A stretch of DNA of 64,000 nucleotides from SSC4 sp964443225 (GCA_964443225.1 CAYUCC010000009.1:37706-101705); one strand, 5' to 3'. Positions 53,173-63,850 are shown, counted from the first letter of the stretch. Notes: generated by a model not told the origin, from the sequence alone. Numbers and translations: made by a program.

Positions 53173-56100
53173 GTGGCGAAGCTGGAGATCCTCCTCCTGG
53201 GCGGGTTGCACATACGGCACGACGGTGTGGCGTTATCACAGTTCATCTCCAGCAAAGTCCCCGCTTTGCTGGCCTACCTGGCTGTGACGCGCCGGCCGCA
53301 CACGCGCGAGGCGCTGGCCGGTCTGCTGTGGGGTGAAATGCCCGACATTGCTGCGGCCAACAACCTGCGCCAGGCCCTGACCAACCTGCGCAAGGTTGTG
53401 GAACCCTACCTGGTCATCACGCGCGAGACGGTGGCCTTCGACCCGGGCCAGCCCCACCTTCTCGACGTCGATACGTTCACCGAAGGACTGCGCATCCAAA
53501 CTCAGGCAGTGCCTGCCCACCGTGCAGAGCAGCTGCGTGGGACGATGGTGCACTACGGCGGCGATTTTCTCAAAGGGTTTTTCGTGCGTGATGCGCCGGA
53601 CTTCGAAGATTGGGTGCTGACGCAGCGTGTGCACCTGCGCGAACGGGCGCTGCACGCGTGGGACGAACTGGCCAGCCTATGCATGGATCTGGGTGATGCC
53701 GATGGGGCCATCGATGCCGCGAATCACCTGCTGGCCATGGATCCGTGGCGTGAAGAGGCCCACCGCCAACGTATGCTGGCCCTGGCACGCAGCGGTCAGT
53801 ACAGCGCAGCGCTGGCCCAGTACCAAGCGTGCCGTACCGTGCTGAGCGCCGAGTTCGACGCGCCCCCATCGGCAGAAACCACGGCGCTGTACGAGCGCAT
53901 TCGGGCGGCGATGCGCGGACCGCGGCACAATTTGCCCGCCAGCACCACCGGCTTCGTGGGGCGTGAACACGAGCTGGAGGAATTGCGCGTCCTCCTGGTT
54001 TCCCCGCAGACGCGCCTGCTGACGATCCTGGGACCCGGAGGTGTCGGCAAAACCCGACTGGCTCTCGAGCTGGGGGCCAGCGCCGGGACGAAGTTCCTCA
54101 ACGGTGTGTGGTTCGTGCCGCTGGCCACAGTGCGCGCCGAGCAACCGGATGGCCTGGTGCTGGCGCTGAGCGAGGCACTGCAGGTTGCCACGTCCGGTGC
54201 AGACGATCCACGCAAGTCCCTGCTCGATTTTCTGCGCGGGCGCGAGCTGCTGCTGATCCTGGACACCCTGGAGCACCTGCCCGCTGAGACCGCCTGGTTG
54301 TGCGACGTGCTTGCCCAGGCGCCCGGCGTCAAGATCGTGGTCACCTCGCGCGAGCGGCTCGACCTGCAGGCCGAGCGTATCTACCCGCTCGATGGGCTGG
54401 CGGTGCCGAAAGTGGGATCGCCGGTACCGGAAGCGTCTGCATCGGTCGAACTCTTCATGCGGCGCGCACAGCGGGTGCGGCCGCACTTTGAGTTGACGCC
54501 CGCCGACGCCGATGCCGTGATGCGCATCTGTCGCATGGTCCAGGGACTGCCGTTGGGTATCGAACTGGCCGCGGCCTGGGTGCACCAGCTGACCTGCACC
54601 GAGATCGCGCACGAGATCGAACACAGCCTCGATTTTCTCGTAACCACCCGCCGCGATGTGTCACCGCGGCAGCGCAGCCTGCGGGCGGTGTTCGATTGGT
54701 CCTGGGGTCACCTCAGCCCGCCCGAACAGTCGGTGTTTCAACGCCTGGCTGTGTTTCGTGGCACCTTCACGCGGGCCGCGGCGATGCAGGTGGCCGGTGC
54801 CTCACTGCCCGCCCTGTCGGCCCTGGTCGACAAATCACTGCTGCGCCTGACCGGCACAGGCTACCAGCTGCATGAAGTGGTGCGCCATTTTGCATGGGAA
54901 AAGCTGGATCAGACCGGCGCCGCGACGCAGATCCAGGTGGCGCATGCCCGTTACTACGCCGCGCTCCTGGCGGACAACGCTGATCGTTTCCGAGGTCGCG
55001 ATCAGAAGCGTGCCCTGGAAGAGGTGGCGGGTGAAATTGACAACGTGCGCAAGGCATGGCAGTGGCTGGTGGATCAGCGTGATGCAGCCGGCATCGATGC
55101 GGCTACCGACGGTTTGTACATGCTCAAGATGATCCGCAGCCGGTTTCGCGAAGGGTTCGATCTGTTTCGCACGGCGCGCCTGGTACTGCAGTCCATTGCG
55201 ACCACCGATCGCCAGACGGAGCTGGCCCTGGCCCGGGTCATGGCCCGCGAGGGTCGTTTCCTCTCTTCGTTGTCGCAGTTCGAGGCCGCCCAGGCGCTGC
55301 TGCACGACAGCCTGGCGATGCTTCGCCCGCTCGATGTGCCGGCCGAGATCGCCTTTACGCTCGGTCACATCGGCGGGATTGCACGGCTGCAGGGCAACGT
55401 CGAGCTGGCGGATGCGTGTCTGCAGGAATGCCTGGCGCTGCGGCGTCAGGCGCACGATTTTTACGGCCAGGCGATCGCCCTGCTCGAGTTGGGCGGTGCC
55501 GCCTTTGTGCGTGGCGACTACGTGGCGGCGCGCCAGCACTGCCAGGACGGCCTGGCGATCGAAGAGGCGGCTGGTGACCAGCAGACGGTAGCCCACCTGC
55601 TGACTGGGCTCAGCCTGTGCCACCGCGAGTTGGGTGAATACGCCGAAGCACAGGCCTGCGTCCGCCGCAGCCTGCCGGTCTACGAGACACTCGGCGACCA
55701 GTATGGCATCCTCCAGGCCTCACTCACCCTGGGCGAAATCAGCCGCCAGCTGGGTAACCTGGCCGAAGCGCGGCAGTACTGCACGCGTGCCATTCAGGTC
55801 AGCCAGGAGATCGGTGATCGCTCCGGGGAGGCCGATGGCCGCTATCGTCTGGGGCAGGTAACAATCGATACGGGGAATGTAAACGAGGCGCTGGCAGAGC
55901 TGCGCCAGGCGCTCAACCTGGCCAACGAGATCCAAGAGGTGCCCCTCGTGCTCGATGTGCTGCTGGAAATCGGCTGTCTGCTCGCGACCCACGGCGAACC
56001 GCAGCGAGCAATCGACATTCTCGTCTTTCTGCTGCAGCAGCCGCAGCTGCTTCGCCCGCGTCGTCAGCGGGTCTCTGATACACTGGATCGCCTCAACGTG

Positions 56101-56196
56101 CGCGCGGACGGCAAACATGCCGCTGGGCGTGGTCGGGGCTCGTCACTGGATCAAATCGTAGTGTTGGCTGGTGCCGCCGAACCACTGCCTGCCTGA
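53173..56196 (+). CDS. SARP/BTAD-STAND regulator with TPR (1007 aa)
   Basis: It starts at GTG 53173. Residues 1-95 are an OmpR-type winged helix (ILLLGGLHIRHDG.. FISSKVPALLAYLAVTRRPHTREALAGLLWGEM.. NNLRQALTNLRKVV), and residues 100-245 are a BTAD domain (LLDVDTFTEGL.. DWVLTQRVHLRERALHAWDEL.. DPWREEAHRQRMLALARSGQ). A NB-ARC/STAND domain follows with FVGREHELEEL, Walker A GPGGVGKTR (about 285-293), LLLILDTLEHL and GLPLGIELAAAW. TPR repeats run from about 610 to the end. This is the AfsR-type layout of Streptomyces antibiotic regulators. It is monocistronic and upstream of the hut region on the opposite strand, with no clear target nearby. Confidence 0.9.
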   Translation: MAKLEILLLGGLHIRHDGVALSQFISSKVPALLAYLAVTRRPHTREALAGLLWGEMPDIAAANNLRQALTNLRKVVEPYLVITRETVAFDPGQPHLLDVDTFTEGLRIQTQAVPAHRAEQLRGTMVHYGGDFLKGFFVRDAPDFEDWVLTQRVHLRERALHAWDELASLCMDLGDADGAIDAANHLLAMDPWREEAHRQRMLALARSGQYSAALAQYQACRTVLSAEFDAPPSAETTALYERIRAAMRGPRHNLPASTTGFVGREHELEELRVLLVSPQTRLLTILGPGGVGKTRLALELGASAGTKFLNGVWFVPLATVRAEQPDGLVLALSEALQVATSGADDPRKSLLDFLRGRELLLILDTLEHLPAETAWLCDVLAQAPGVKIVVTSRERLDLQAERIYPLDGLAVPKVGSPVPEASASVELFMRRAQRVRPHFELTPADADAVMRICRMVQGLPLGIELAAAWVHQLTCTEIAHEIEHSLDFLVTTRRDVSPRQRSLRAVFDWSWGHLSPPEQSVFQRLAVFRGTFTRAAAMQVAGASLPALSALVDKSLLRLTGTGYQLHEVVRHFAWEKLDQTGAATQIQVAHARYYAALLADNADRFRGRDQKRALEEVAGEIDNVRKAWQWLVDQRDAAGIDAATDGLYMLKMIRSRFREGFDLFRTARLVLQSIATTDRQTELALARVMAREGRFLSSLSQFEAAQALLHDSLAMLRPLDVPAEIAFTLGHIGGIARLQGNVELADACLQECLALRRQAHDFYGQAIALLELGGAAFVRGDYVAARQHCQDGLAIEEAAGDQQTVAHLLTGLSLCHRELGEYAEAQACVRRSLPVYETLGDQYGILQASLTLGEISRQLGNLAEARQYCTRAIQVSQEIGDRSGEADGRYRLGQVTIDTGNVNEALAELRQALNLANEIQEVPLVLDVLLEIGCLLATHGEPQRAIDILVFLLQQPQLLRPRRQRVSDTLDRLNVRADGKHAAGRGRGSSLDQIVVLAGAAEPLPA

Positions 56197-57510
56197 TCAG
56201 GCGAGGTCCAGCACCCGTCCTTTTTTGATGACCGTACGCACCAGGTTGGTGCCGAAACGGTAGGCCAGGTGGCGGTAGTCGTCCACATCCAGCATGAGCA
56301 GGTCGGCCTGTTTACCTGGCTGCAGGCTGCCGACGACGTCTCCCAGCCCAATGGCATAGGCACTGTTCAGTGTTGCCGCACAGATCGCCTCCGCGGGCGT
56401 CAGCTGCATGGTGCGGCAGGCCAGGGCGATGATGAACTGCATCGATTCACACCAGCAGGTGCCCGGGTTGAGATCGGTGGCCAGGGCGAGTGCGCCGCCC
56501 TGGTCGATCAGCTGGCGCGCCGGAGTGTAGTGCGGTTTGCCCAGGCCAAAAGGGGTGCCCGGCAGCGCCACGCCGATCGTCGCCGAGCTGGCAAGCTGAG
56601 TCAGGTGCTCCGGTGATGTACTCACCAGGTGGTCGACCGACACTGCCCCCAGGCGGACGCCCAGCGGCGTACCGCCGAGGGCGGCGAATTCGTCCACGTG
56701 CAGCTTCAGTCCCAGTCCCGCCGCGCGCGCGGCGGTCAGGATGCGTTCACTCTGCGCCAGATCGAAGACACCCTCTTCACAAAATACGTCGCAGTAACGG
56801 GCGGCGGGGACGTAGGCCGTGCGCTGGCTGCCATCTGGGAGGTGCTGCACGACCTGGTAGTGCAGCGCACCGATCTCCGGGATGACTTCCTGTACCATGA
56901 AGTCGACATAATCATCGGTGCGGCCCGCAAATTCGGGCGGCACGGCATGCGCGCCCAGGTACGTCGGCACCAGGTCGATGGCGTGGTCTTCATCGAGCAG
57001 GCGGATGGCGTCGAGCAGCTTGAGCTCGTCGTCCAGGTTGAGACCGTAGCCGGTTTTGATTTCGGCGGTAGTCGTGCCGTGGGCGAGCATGCGGTCCAGG
57101 CGCGGGCGGGTTTCGGTGATCAGCTGTTCCAGCGACGCCGCCCGCGTGGCGCGGACTGTGCTGGCGATCCCGCCGCCGGTACGCATGATCTCCATGTACG
57201 TGGCACCGGCCAGGCGCAGCTCGAATTCGTGCGCACGATCGCCCGCCCACACGGCATGGGTATGCGGATCGACGAACCCCGGCAGCACCACCCGTCCGCT
57301 GGCATCCAGCCATTGGGCGGCCTGGTACTGCGCGGCAATTTCGGCGGTAGAACCCACGGCGACAATCGTCTCGTTCTGGATGGCCACCGCGCCATCGTGG
57401 ATGATCTCAAGGTCGCGCAGCGCCGCCCCACGGCGCGGCCCCGGCCCGGCCAGGGTGAGCAGCTGCGCCGCACGATGAACGATCAGGTCGACAGGGGTCT
57501 GGGGTGGCAC
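56197..57510 (-). CDS. hutI: Imidazolonepropionase
   Basis: This 437-residue amidohydrolase starts at GTG 57510, which shares one base with the upstream stop (TAGTG). The metal-binding H83-x-H85 lies in FVDPHTHAVWAGDRAHEFELRLAG, with YMEIMRTGGGIASTVRATR, AEIKTGYGL, HVDEFAALGG and ALATDLNPGT, all classical HutI motifs. It cleaves imidazolone-5-propanoate to N-formimino-L-glutamate, the third step of histidine breakdown, in the cytoplasm. Length fits the family. hutU lies upstream on the same strand, separated by an unrelated gene; hutH and hutG are not in the window. Confidence 0.95.
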   Translation of the reverse strand: MPPQTPVDLIVHRAAQLLTLAGPGPRRGAALRDLEIIHDGAVAIQNETIVAVGSTAEIAAQYQAAQWLDASGRVVLPGFVDPHTHAVWAGDRAHEFELRLAGATYMEIMRTGGGIASTVRATRAASLEQLITETRPRLDRMLAHGTTTAEIKTGYGLNLDDELKLLDAIRLLDEDHAIDLVPTYLGAHAVPPEFAGRTDDYVDFMVQEVIPEIGALHYQVVQHLPDGSQRTAYVPAARYCDVFCEEGVFDLAQSERILTAARAAGLGLKLHVDEFAALGGTPLGVRLGAVSVDHLVSTSPEHLTQLASSATIGVALPGTPFGLGKPHYTPARQLIDQGGALALATDLNPGTCWCESMQFIIALACRTMQLTPAEAICAATLNSAYAIGLGDVVGSLQPGKQADLLMLDVDDYRHLAYRFGTNLVRTVIKKGRVLDLA

Positions 57511-58256
57511 TAGAAACTGGCCATGTTGAACAGATTGTTAACGAAGTAGATCGAGCTGAACAGGATGCAGACGCAGCACAGGACCACCAACGCGATTGCC
57601 GCAATCAGGATCCACTGCCAGTTGCTGCTTTTTTTACGCGGCTCGGTGACGACGGTGGCTTGCAGCGGCAGGGGTGGTGGGGGCAGCTGTGCATCCGCAC
57701 CCAGTTTTGGTACCGCCGGCAGCGTTTGTTCGACCGATGCCATCGCCGCGGCTCCGGCCGCAGTGGCGGCGGTGCCAGTCTCGACACCTTCGGACAGCAC
57801 AGCTGGGGCCGTCTCGGTCACTGCCAGTGCTGTCCCATCTGCGGCGGCCACGGTGCCAGCAGCGACTTCACCCGCAGCTGCCGTTGTATCTTCGACTGCT
57901 GCGGTTGCGCCGATCACGGCCTCATCGACAGTCGCTGTGGTTTCGACGAACGCGTCTTCGGCCTCTGTTACAAATTCGGAACCCGCGTCCGCCGCGGTGT
58001 CCACGGCTTCTGCCGCGGCATCGGTCACTGCGGCCGCAGCCGACCCCGCGGTTTCGTCGATCGTTTCCCCGATCGCCGTGGTCGTGTCTTCGGCGCTGGC
58101 AGCCAGGTCGGCCGCGGCGTCACTGCCCTGGGCTACCAGGTCATCGGCTGCGGCGGCACCGCTGGCGACCAGTTCGGTTCCTTCCTCGAAGACCGAGGCG
58201 GCGGCTGATTCTTCCAGGTTGTCCGGCTGCAGGGGCAGGGTCGTTTCGTCGCTCAT
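57510..58256 (-). CDS. Ala/Thr-rich protein with C-terminal membrane anchor (248 aa)
   Basis: ATG 58256 with GGAAGGAG upstream. Residues 1-165 are strongly Ala/Thr/Glu/Asp-rich and helical (EELVASGAAAADDLVAQGSDAAADLA.. ATVDEAVIGATAAVEDTTAAAG) with an apolipoprotein- or LEA-like repeat feel. A Pro-rich linker (LPAVPKLGADAQLPPPPLPLQ) leads to a C-terminal transmembrane helix (WILIAAIALVVLCCVCILFSSIYFV) with two adjacent Cys. There is no signal peptide, so the bulk is probably cytoplasmic with a tail anchor. It is translationally coupled to hutI and lies between hutU and hutI. The function is unknown; a role in histidine breakdown is not obvious. Confidence 0.7.
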   Translation of the reverse strand: MSDETTLPLQPDNLEESAAASVFEEGTELVASGAAAADDLVAQGSDAAADLAASAEDTTTAIGETIDETAGSAAAAVTDAAAEAVDTAADAGSEFVTEAEDAFVETTATVDEAVIGATAAVEDTTAAAGEVAAGTVAAADGTALAVTETAPAVLSEGVETGTAATAAGAAAMASVEQTLPAVPKLGADAQLPPPPLPLQATVVTEPRKKSSNWQWILIAAIALVVLCCVCILFSSIYFVNNLFNMASF

Positions 58257-58354
58257 GTTGGACTCCTTCCTCATTGGCAAAAAATGATCAGTGCAGATAA
58301 TGGGCTGTGTCGAACATCGAGGCCAATCGAGTGTAACACGTGCCCGAAGGGCTG

Positions 58355-60013
58355 TCAAACACCTGGGAGCATCGGCAGCTTGATGCCATGATGGCGTGCG
58401 GCGGCGATGGCTTCCGGATAGCCGGCATCGGCATGGCGGACGACGCCCATGCCGGGATCGGTCGTGAGCACCCGCTGCAAACGACGGGCGGCGGCCGGCG
58501 TGCCATCGGCGACGATCACCTGGCCCGCATGCTGGCTGTAGCCGATGCCGACCCCGCCACCGTGGTGGAAACTGACCCAGGTGGCCCCACCAGCCGTGTT
58601 GATCAGGGCGTTCAGAATCGCCCAATCGGAGATCGCATCGGAACCGTCGCGCATGCCCTCGGTTTCACGGTTGGGTGAAGCGACCGAACCGCAGTCCAGG
58701 TGGTCGCGCCCGATGACGATGGGCGCGCTGACCTCACCGCGCGCCACCAGTTCGTTGAAGGCCAGGCCGGCTTGCGCGCGTTCCCCATACCCAAGCCAGC
58801 AGATGCGTGCGGGCAGCCCCTGGAAGGCGACCTGGGCCTGTGCCAAACGAATCCAGCGTGCGAGGTGCTCGTTTTCGGGGAACAGTTCGAGGATCGCCCG
58901 GTCGGTGCGGTAGATATCGGCGGGGTCGCCGCTCAGGGCAACCCAGCGAAATGGCCCCTGGCCCTCGCAGAACAGGGGCCGGATGTACGCCGGCACGAAG
59001 CCGGGATAGTCGAACGCGTGCGTGATACCGCGATCGAAGGCACGCTGGCGCAGGTTGTTGCCATAATCAAAGACGATGGATCCCGCCTGCTGCATCGCCA
59101 GCATCGCCTCGACGTGGCGCGCCATCGAGTCTGTGGCGCGCGCCGCGTACGTGTCCGGATCGGTGATGCGCAGGGCGACCGCTTCAGCCAGTGAGAGCCC
59201 ATGCGGTACGTACATCAACGGATCGTGGGCCGGCGTCTGGTCGGTCACAATGTCGGGTACGACGCCGCGCGCCACCAGCTCGGGCAGCACCTCGGCGACG
59301 TTACCAATCAGGCCGATCGACCGGGGCACCTGGCGTTGAACAGCGTCCTCGACCCGTGTCATCGCTTCTTCCAGATCGTCGACGACTTCGTCCAGGTAGC
59401 GGGTTTCCAGGCGGCGCTGTGCACGCTGCGGGTCGATTTCGACGACCAGGGCCACCCCGTCATTCATAGTCACGGCGAGCGGCTGCGCACCACCCATACC
59501 GCCCAGGCCGGCAGTCAAGACGAAACGCCCCTTGAGCGAGCCGCCGAAATGTTGGCGTGCCGCGGCGCCCAGGGTTTCGTAAGTACCCTGCAAAATGCCC
59601 TGTGTACCGATATAAATCCACGAGCCGGCAGTCATCTGGCCATACATGATGAGGCCGGCGGCCTCCCAACGGTCGAAATTCGCCTGCGTTGCCCACGCCG
59701 GTACCATGTTGGAATTGGCAATCAGCACGCGCGGGGCGTCTTCGTGGCTGGGGAAAACGGCGACTGGTTTGCCGCTCTGCACCAACAGGGTTTCATCAGG
59801 TTCCATGGTTTGTAGGGTGTGTAGAATTGCCTCGAAACATTCCCAGTTGCGCGCCGCCTTGCCGCGACCACCGTAGACGATCAGGTGGTCGGGATCCTCG
59901 GCCACTTCGGGGTCGAGGTTGTTTTGCAGCATGCGAAATGGTGCCTCCAGCAGCCAGTTCTTACAGCTCAACCCGCTGCCCCGCGGCGCCCGAATCGTGC
60001 GTAAATGAGACAT
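58355..60013 (-). CDS. hutU: Urocanate hydratase
   Basis: This 552-residue protein starts at ATG 60013 (MSHLRTIRAPRGSGLSCKNW) with GAAGGTG upstream; the longer in-frame extension is CT-rich leader DNA. It has the NAD-binding GLGGMGGAQPLA, ALVVEIDPQRAQRRLETRYLD, SIGLIGNVAEVLPEL, VTDQTPAHDPLMYVPHG, RDHLDCGSVASPNRETEGMRDGSDAISDW and VSFHHGGGVGIGYSQHAG, which are family-defining. It converts urocanate to imidazolonepropionate using tightly bound NAD, the step before HutI. Length is standard (about 550-560). Confidence 0.96.
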   Translation of the reverse strand: MSHLRTIRAPRGSGLSCKNWLLEAPFRMLQNNLDPEVAEDPDHLIVYGGRGKAARNWECFEAILHTLQTMEPDETLLVQSGKPVAVFPSHEDAPRVLIANSNMVPAWATQANFDRWEAAGLIMYGQMTAGSWIYIGTQGILQGTYETLGAAARQHFGGSLKGRFVLTAGLGGMGGAQPLAVTMNDGVALVVEIDPQRAQRRLETRYLDEVVDDLEEAMTRVEDAVQRQVPRSIGLIGNVAEVLPELVARGVVPDIVTDQTPAHDPLMYVPHGLSLAEAVALRITDPDTYAARATDSMARHVEAMLAMQQAGSIVFDYGNNLRQRAFDRGITHAFDYPGFVPAYIRPLFCEGQGPFRWVALSGDPADIYRTDRAILELFPENEHLARWIRLAQAQVAFQGLPARICWLGYGERAQAGLAFNELVARGEVSAPIVIGRDHLDCGSVASPNRETEGMRDGSDAISDWAILNALINTAGGATWVSFHHGGGVGIGYSQHAGQVIVADGTPAAARRLQRVLTTDPGMGVVRHADAGYPEAIAAARHHGIKLPMLPGV

Positions 60014-60055
60014 CTTTGTCACCTTCGATGGTTTCTTCTGATTGGGTCCACCCCG

Positions 60056-60061
60056 ATTATA
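60056..60061 (-). promoter_or_regulatory. hutU -10 box
   Basis: TATAAT on the minus strand, 43 bp upstream of ATG 60013. No clear -35 box is seen at 17 bp. Confidence 0.45.
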
Positions 60062-60300
60062 CAACAGTTCCATGGTTTGTGCACGCATCTCACGGAAGAT
60101 CGCACGACCTTCTCTCCCCTCACAACCTGCCCTCTCTCCTTCCTCCTGCCCCCTTCTCTCCCCTTCCAACTTCCAGCCTCCTGCCCTTTTCATCCAACTC
60201 GCTCCCCCCAACTCCCTTCACCCAACTCCCTTCCCCCTTCCTCCCTCCTCCCTCCTCCCTCCTCCGTACTCCCTACTCCGTACTCCCTCCTCCCCAGACC

Positions 60301-60329
60301 TTGCCAAAGCACGCCAACAGTGTTACACT
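60301..60329 (+). promoter_or_regulatory. dnaX promoter
   Basis: TTGCCA (60301-60306), a 17-nt spacer and TACACT (60324-60329), giving a leader of about 36 nt before ATG 60372. Confidence 0.65.
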
Positions 60330-60371
60330 TCTGGCTGAATTCGACCGGTGGCCGGACAGACAGGAGGCAAG

Positions 60372-62141
<1,770 letters not shown>

Positions 62142-62179
62142 ACGGCGGCATCGGGGTTGAATCGCGGTGCCCTGAGGGC

Positions 62180-62249
62180 TTGTAAAAGAATAACTTCCAG
62201 CCACTTGGCCGGAATTCGCCGCAAATCACGGGAAGTTATTCTTTGACAA
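62180..62249. repeat. Intergenic palindromic repeat, copy 2, between dnaX and ybaB
   Basis: TTGTAAAAGAATAACTTCC (62180-62198) and GGAAGTTATTCTTTGACAA (62231-62249) form a 19-bp inverted repeat with one mismatch around a 32-nt loop that contains CCACTTGGCCGG. The left arm and loop match 9693-9734. A sequence like the right arm occurs at 16788-16814. It could act as a terminator or processing hairpin between the two genes. Confidence 0.8.
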
Positions 62250-62285
62250 ACCCCAAGAACGAGTCTGAAATTACTGGAGGAACAC

Positions 62286-62663
62286 ATGGCAAAAGGCAAA
62301 CGGTACGGATTCGTGCCGCCCCCGCCGCGCGGTGGTACGCCGCGGGGGGGCAGCAGCGGCGGTGGCGACATGATGTCGCAGATTCAGAAACTGCAAGACG
62401 AGATGGCGCGGGCGCAGGAAGGGCTCAAATCCGAGACAGTCACGGTTACCGTGGGTGGTGAGGCGGTGACGGTAGTTGCCACGGGCGACCAGCGCATTGT
62501 CTCGATTCAGATCAAGCCCGAGGTCGTCGATCCTGAGGATGTCGAGATGCTGCAGGACCTGCTGGTGGCGGCGGTCAACGAGGCGTTGGAGAGTTCGCAG
62601 GCAATGGCGACAGACCGCATGGCGGGGCTGACGGGTGGACTGAGTCTGCCCGGACTGTTTTAG
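62286..62663 (+). CDS. YbaB/EbfC nucleoid-associated protein
   Basis: ATG 62286 with GGAGG upstream; 125 residues. The core (MSQIQKLQDEMARAQEGLKSETVTVTVGGEAVTVVATGDQRIVSIQIKPEVVDPEDVEMLQDLLVAAVNEAL) is the YbaB/EbfC fold, a small DNA-binding dimer almost always encoded with dnaX and recR. It carries an unusual Gly/Pro-rich N-terminal extension of about 28 residues (MAKGKRYGFVPPPPRGGTP). It is 14 bp before recR, in the same operon. Confidence 0.93.
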   Translation: MAKGKRYGFVPPPPRGGTPRGGSSGGGDMMSQIQKLQDEMARAQEGLKSETVTVTVGGEAVTVVATGDQRIVSIQIKPEVVDPEDVEMLQDLLVAAVNEALESSQAMATDRMAGLTGGLSLPGLF

Positions 62664-62677
62664 GGGGAGCGCGATTC

Positions 62678-63280
62678 GTGGAACCACTGGCGCCGGCGGT
62701 GGCGCGTTTGATCGAAGCATTTGCCCGTTTGCCAGGCATTGGTCCCAAGACGGCGTCGCGCCTGGCGTTTTTCCTGCTGCGGGCACCGGATGAGGTTGCG
62801 AACAGCCTGGCGCAGGCCTTGTTGGACGTACGGGCGCAAACGCAGCTGTGTGAGCGGTGTTTCAACATTGCCGAAACGAGTCCGTGTGCCATCTGTGCGA
62901 ACCTGTCGCGCGACCAGCGCACGGTGTGTGTGGTCGAAGAGCCCCTGGACGTGGTGGCCATCGAACGCACCGGGGCCTACCGCGGCGTCTACCACGTGCT
63001 GCACGGGACGATCTCGCCAATCGATGGCATTGGCCCCGAGGATCTGAAAATCGCCGAATTGGTGGTGCGGGTCAAAGCGGGTGGTATTATGGAAGTCATC
63101 CTGGCAACCAACCCGGGTCTGGAAGGTGACAATACAGCGGGTTGGATTCACCGGCAGCTGCAGCCGTTTGGGGTGCGGGTGACACGTTTGGCGCGTGGGC
63201 TGCCGGTAGGTGGCGACCTGGAGTATGCCGATGTGATGACCCTCAGCCGGGCATTGGAAGGGCGCAGCGAGCTGTCTTGA
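62678..63280 (+). CDS. recR: Recombination protein RecR
   Basis: GTG 62678 with GGGGGAG upstream; 200 residues, the normal length. It has a helix-hairpin-helix (LIEAFARLPGIGPKTASRLAFFLL), the zinc finger C-x2-C (CERCFN)..C-x2-C (CAIC), and a Toprim domain (TVCVVEEPLDVVAIE.. YRGVYHVLHGTISPIDGIGPEDL). RecR works with RecF/RecO to load RecA at gapped DNA. It ends the dnaX-ybaB-recR cluster; about 660 bp separate it from the rRNA operon. Confidence 0.96.
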   Translation: MEPLAPAVARLIEAFARLPGIGPKTASRLAFFLLRAPDEVANSLAQALLDVRAQTQLCERCFNIAETSPCAICANLSRDQRTVCVVEEPLDVVAIERTGAYRGVYHVLHGTISPIDGIGPEDLKIAELVVRVKAGGIMEVILATNPGLEGDNTAGWIHRQLQPFGVRVTRLARGLPVGGDLEYADVMTLSRALEGRSELS

Positions 63281-63334
63281 TGAAAAGTCGAGACCGTGGG
63301 CGTGGCGGCGGTGCTTCGGGTCGCTTGGTGGGAT

Positions 63335-63363
63335 TTGACACAAACTGTGAAGCGTGGTAAATT
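63335..63363 (+). promoter_or_regulatory. Upstream promoter candidate (P0) before the rRNA operon
   Basis: TTGACA (63335-63340), a 17-nt spacer and TAAATT (63358-63363). It is the first of three promoters with TTGACA and 17-nt spacing ahead of 16S rRNA. Confidence 0.5.
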
Positions 63364-63588
63364 CCGCCCTCGTTGCCGGTCGCACGGTTGGATTGGCAAG
63401 CAGTTCCTTGAAAAACAAATGGCACAGCAGACGTCGGTTCGGTCCGGTACGACCGCACCCTGGTCAGCAACGTCACAGCGTGAGTTCATCGGTTCGTTAG
63501 CAGCATGCTCGCGAATTCGACAGGACAAGCCCGAGCGGCACGCGACGTAGGCGGGGCATGGCGGGGCTGCAAAACTCGGGCTCGTGAT
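63364..63588 (+). other. rRNA upstream region, no gene seen
   Basis: No supported gene lies here. It holds only short, non-conserved frames between P0 and P1. Confidence 0.5.
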
Positions 63589-63617
63589 TTGACAAAGCTT
63601 TGGGGGCGTGTTATAGT
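63589..63617 (+). promoter_or_regulatory. rRNA promoter P1
   Basis: TTGACA (63589-63594), an exact 17-nt spacer and TATAGT (63612-63617). Confidence 0.8.
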
Positions 63618-63728
63618 AACGCCTCGTAGCCTGCCGTTAGCGGGCTGCCAATCAGCGCAGGGCTGTTCTTTACATCTCGATCAGTGAAGCAGGGTAGCAC
63701 GGCAGTGTAATCAATTGTCTGTTCTAGC

Positions 63729-63757
63729 TTGACAAGCTCACGCGAGCGTGATATAAT
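63729..63757 (+). promoter_or_regulatory. rRNA promoter P2 (full consensus)
   Basis: TTGACA (63729-63734), a 17-nt spacer and TATAAT (63752-63757). The spacer contains the inverted repeat CACGC-GA-GCGTG, which could be a regulator site. Confidence 0.88.
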
Positions 63758-63821
63758 CAGTTTTGCGACTGATACCACACGACGTGTGTGGTTGGTAGGT
63801 TGACAAACCATCGGGTAAACA

Positions 63822-63850
63822 AGCAGGCGGAGTTGGGCCTGCTGTTTTTT
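63822..63850 (+). terminator. Intrinsic terminator in the rRNA leader
   Basis: AGCAGGC (63822-63828), an 8-nt loop, GCCTGCT (63837-63843), then G and six T. It lies after P2 and before 16S, so it may act as an attenuator that antitermination overcomes. A second small hairpin (CGGCC-TCCT-GGCCG, 63851-63864) follows at once. Confidence 0.7.

Larger units (their letters stand above)
60014..60371. other. Divergent intergenic region between hutU and dnaX with a long homopyrimidine tract
   Basis: From about 60108 to 60299 the plus strand is almost wholly C and T, with units such as CCAACTCCCTTC and CTCCGTACTCCCTA. The tract lies between the hutU -10 box (TATAAT, minus strand 60061-60056) and the dnaX promoter. 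No gene is supported inside it. Confidence 0.8.
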
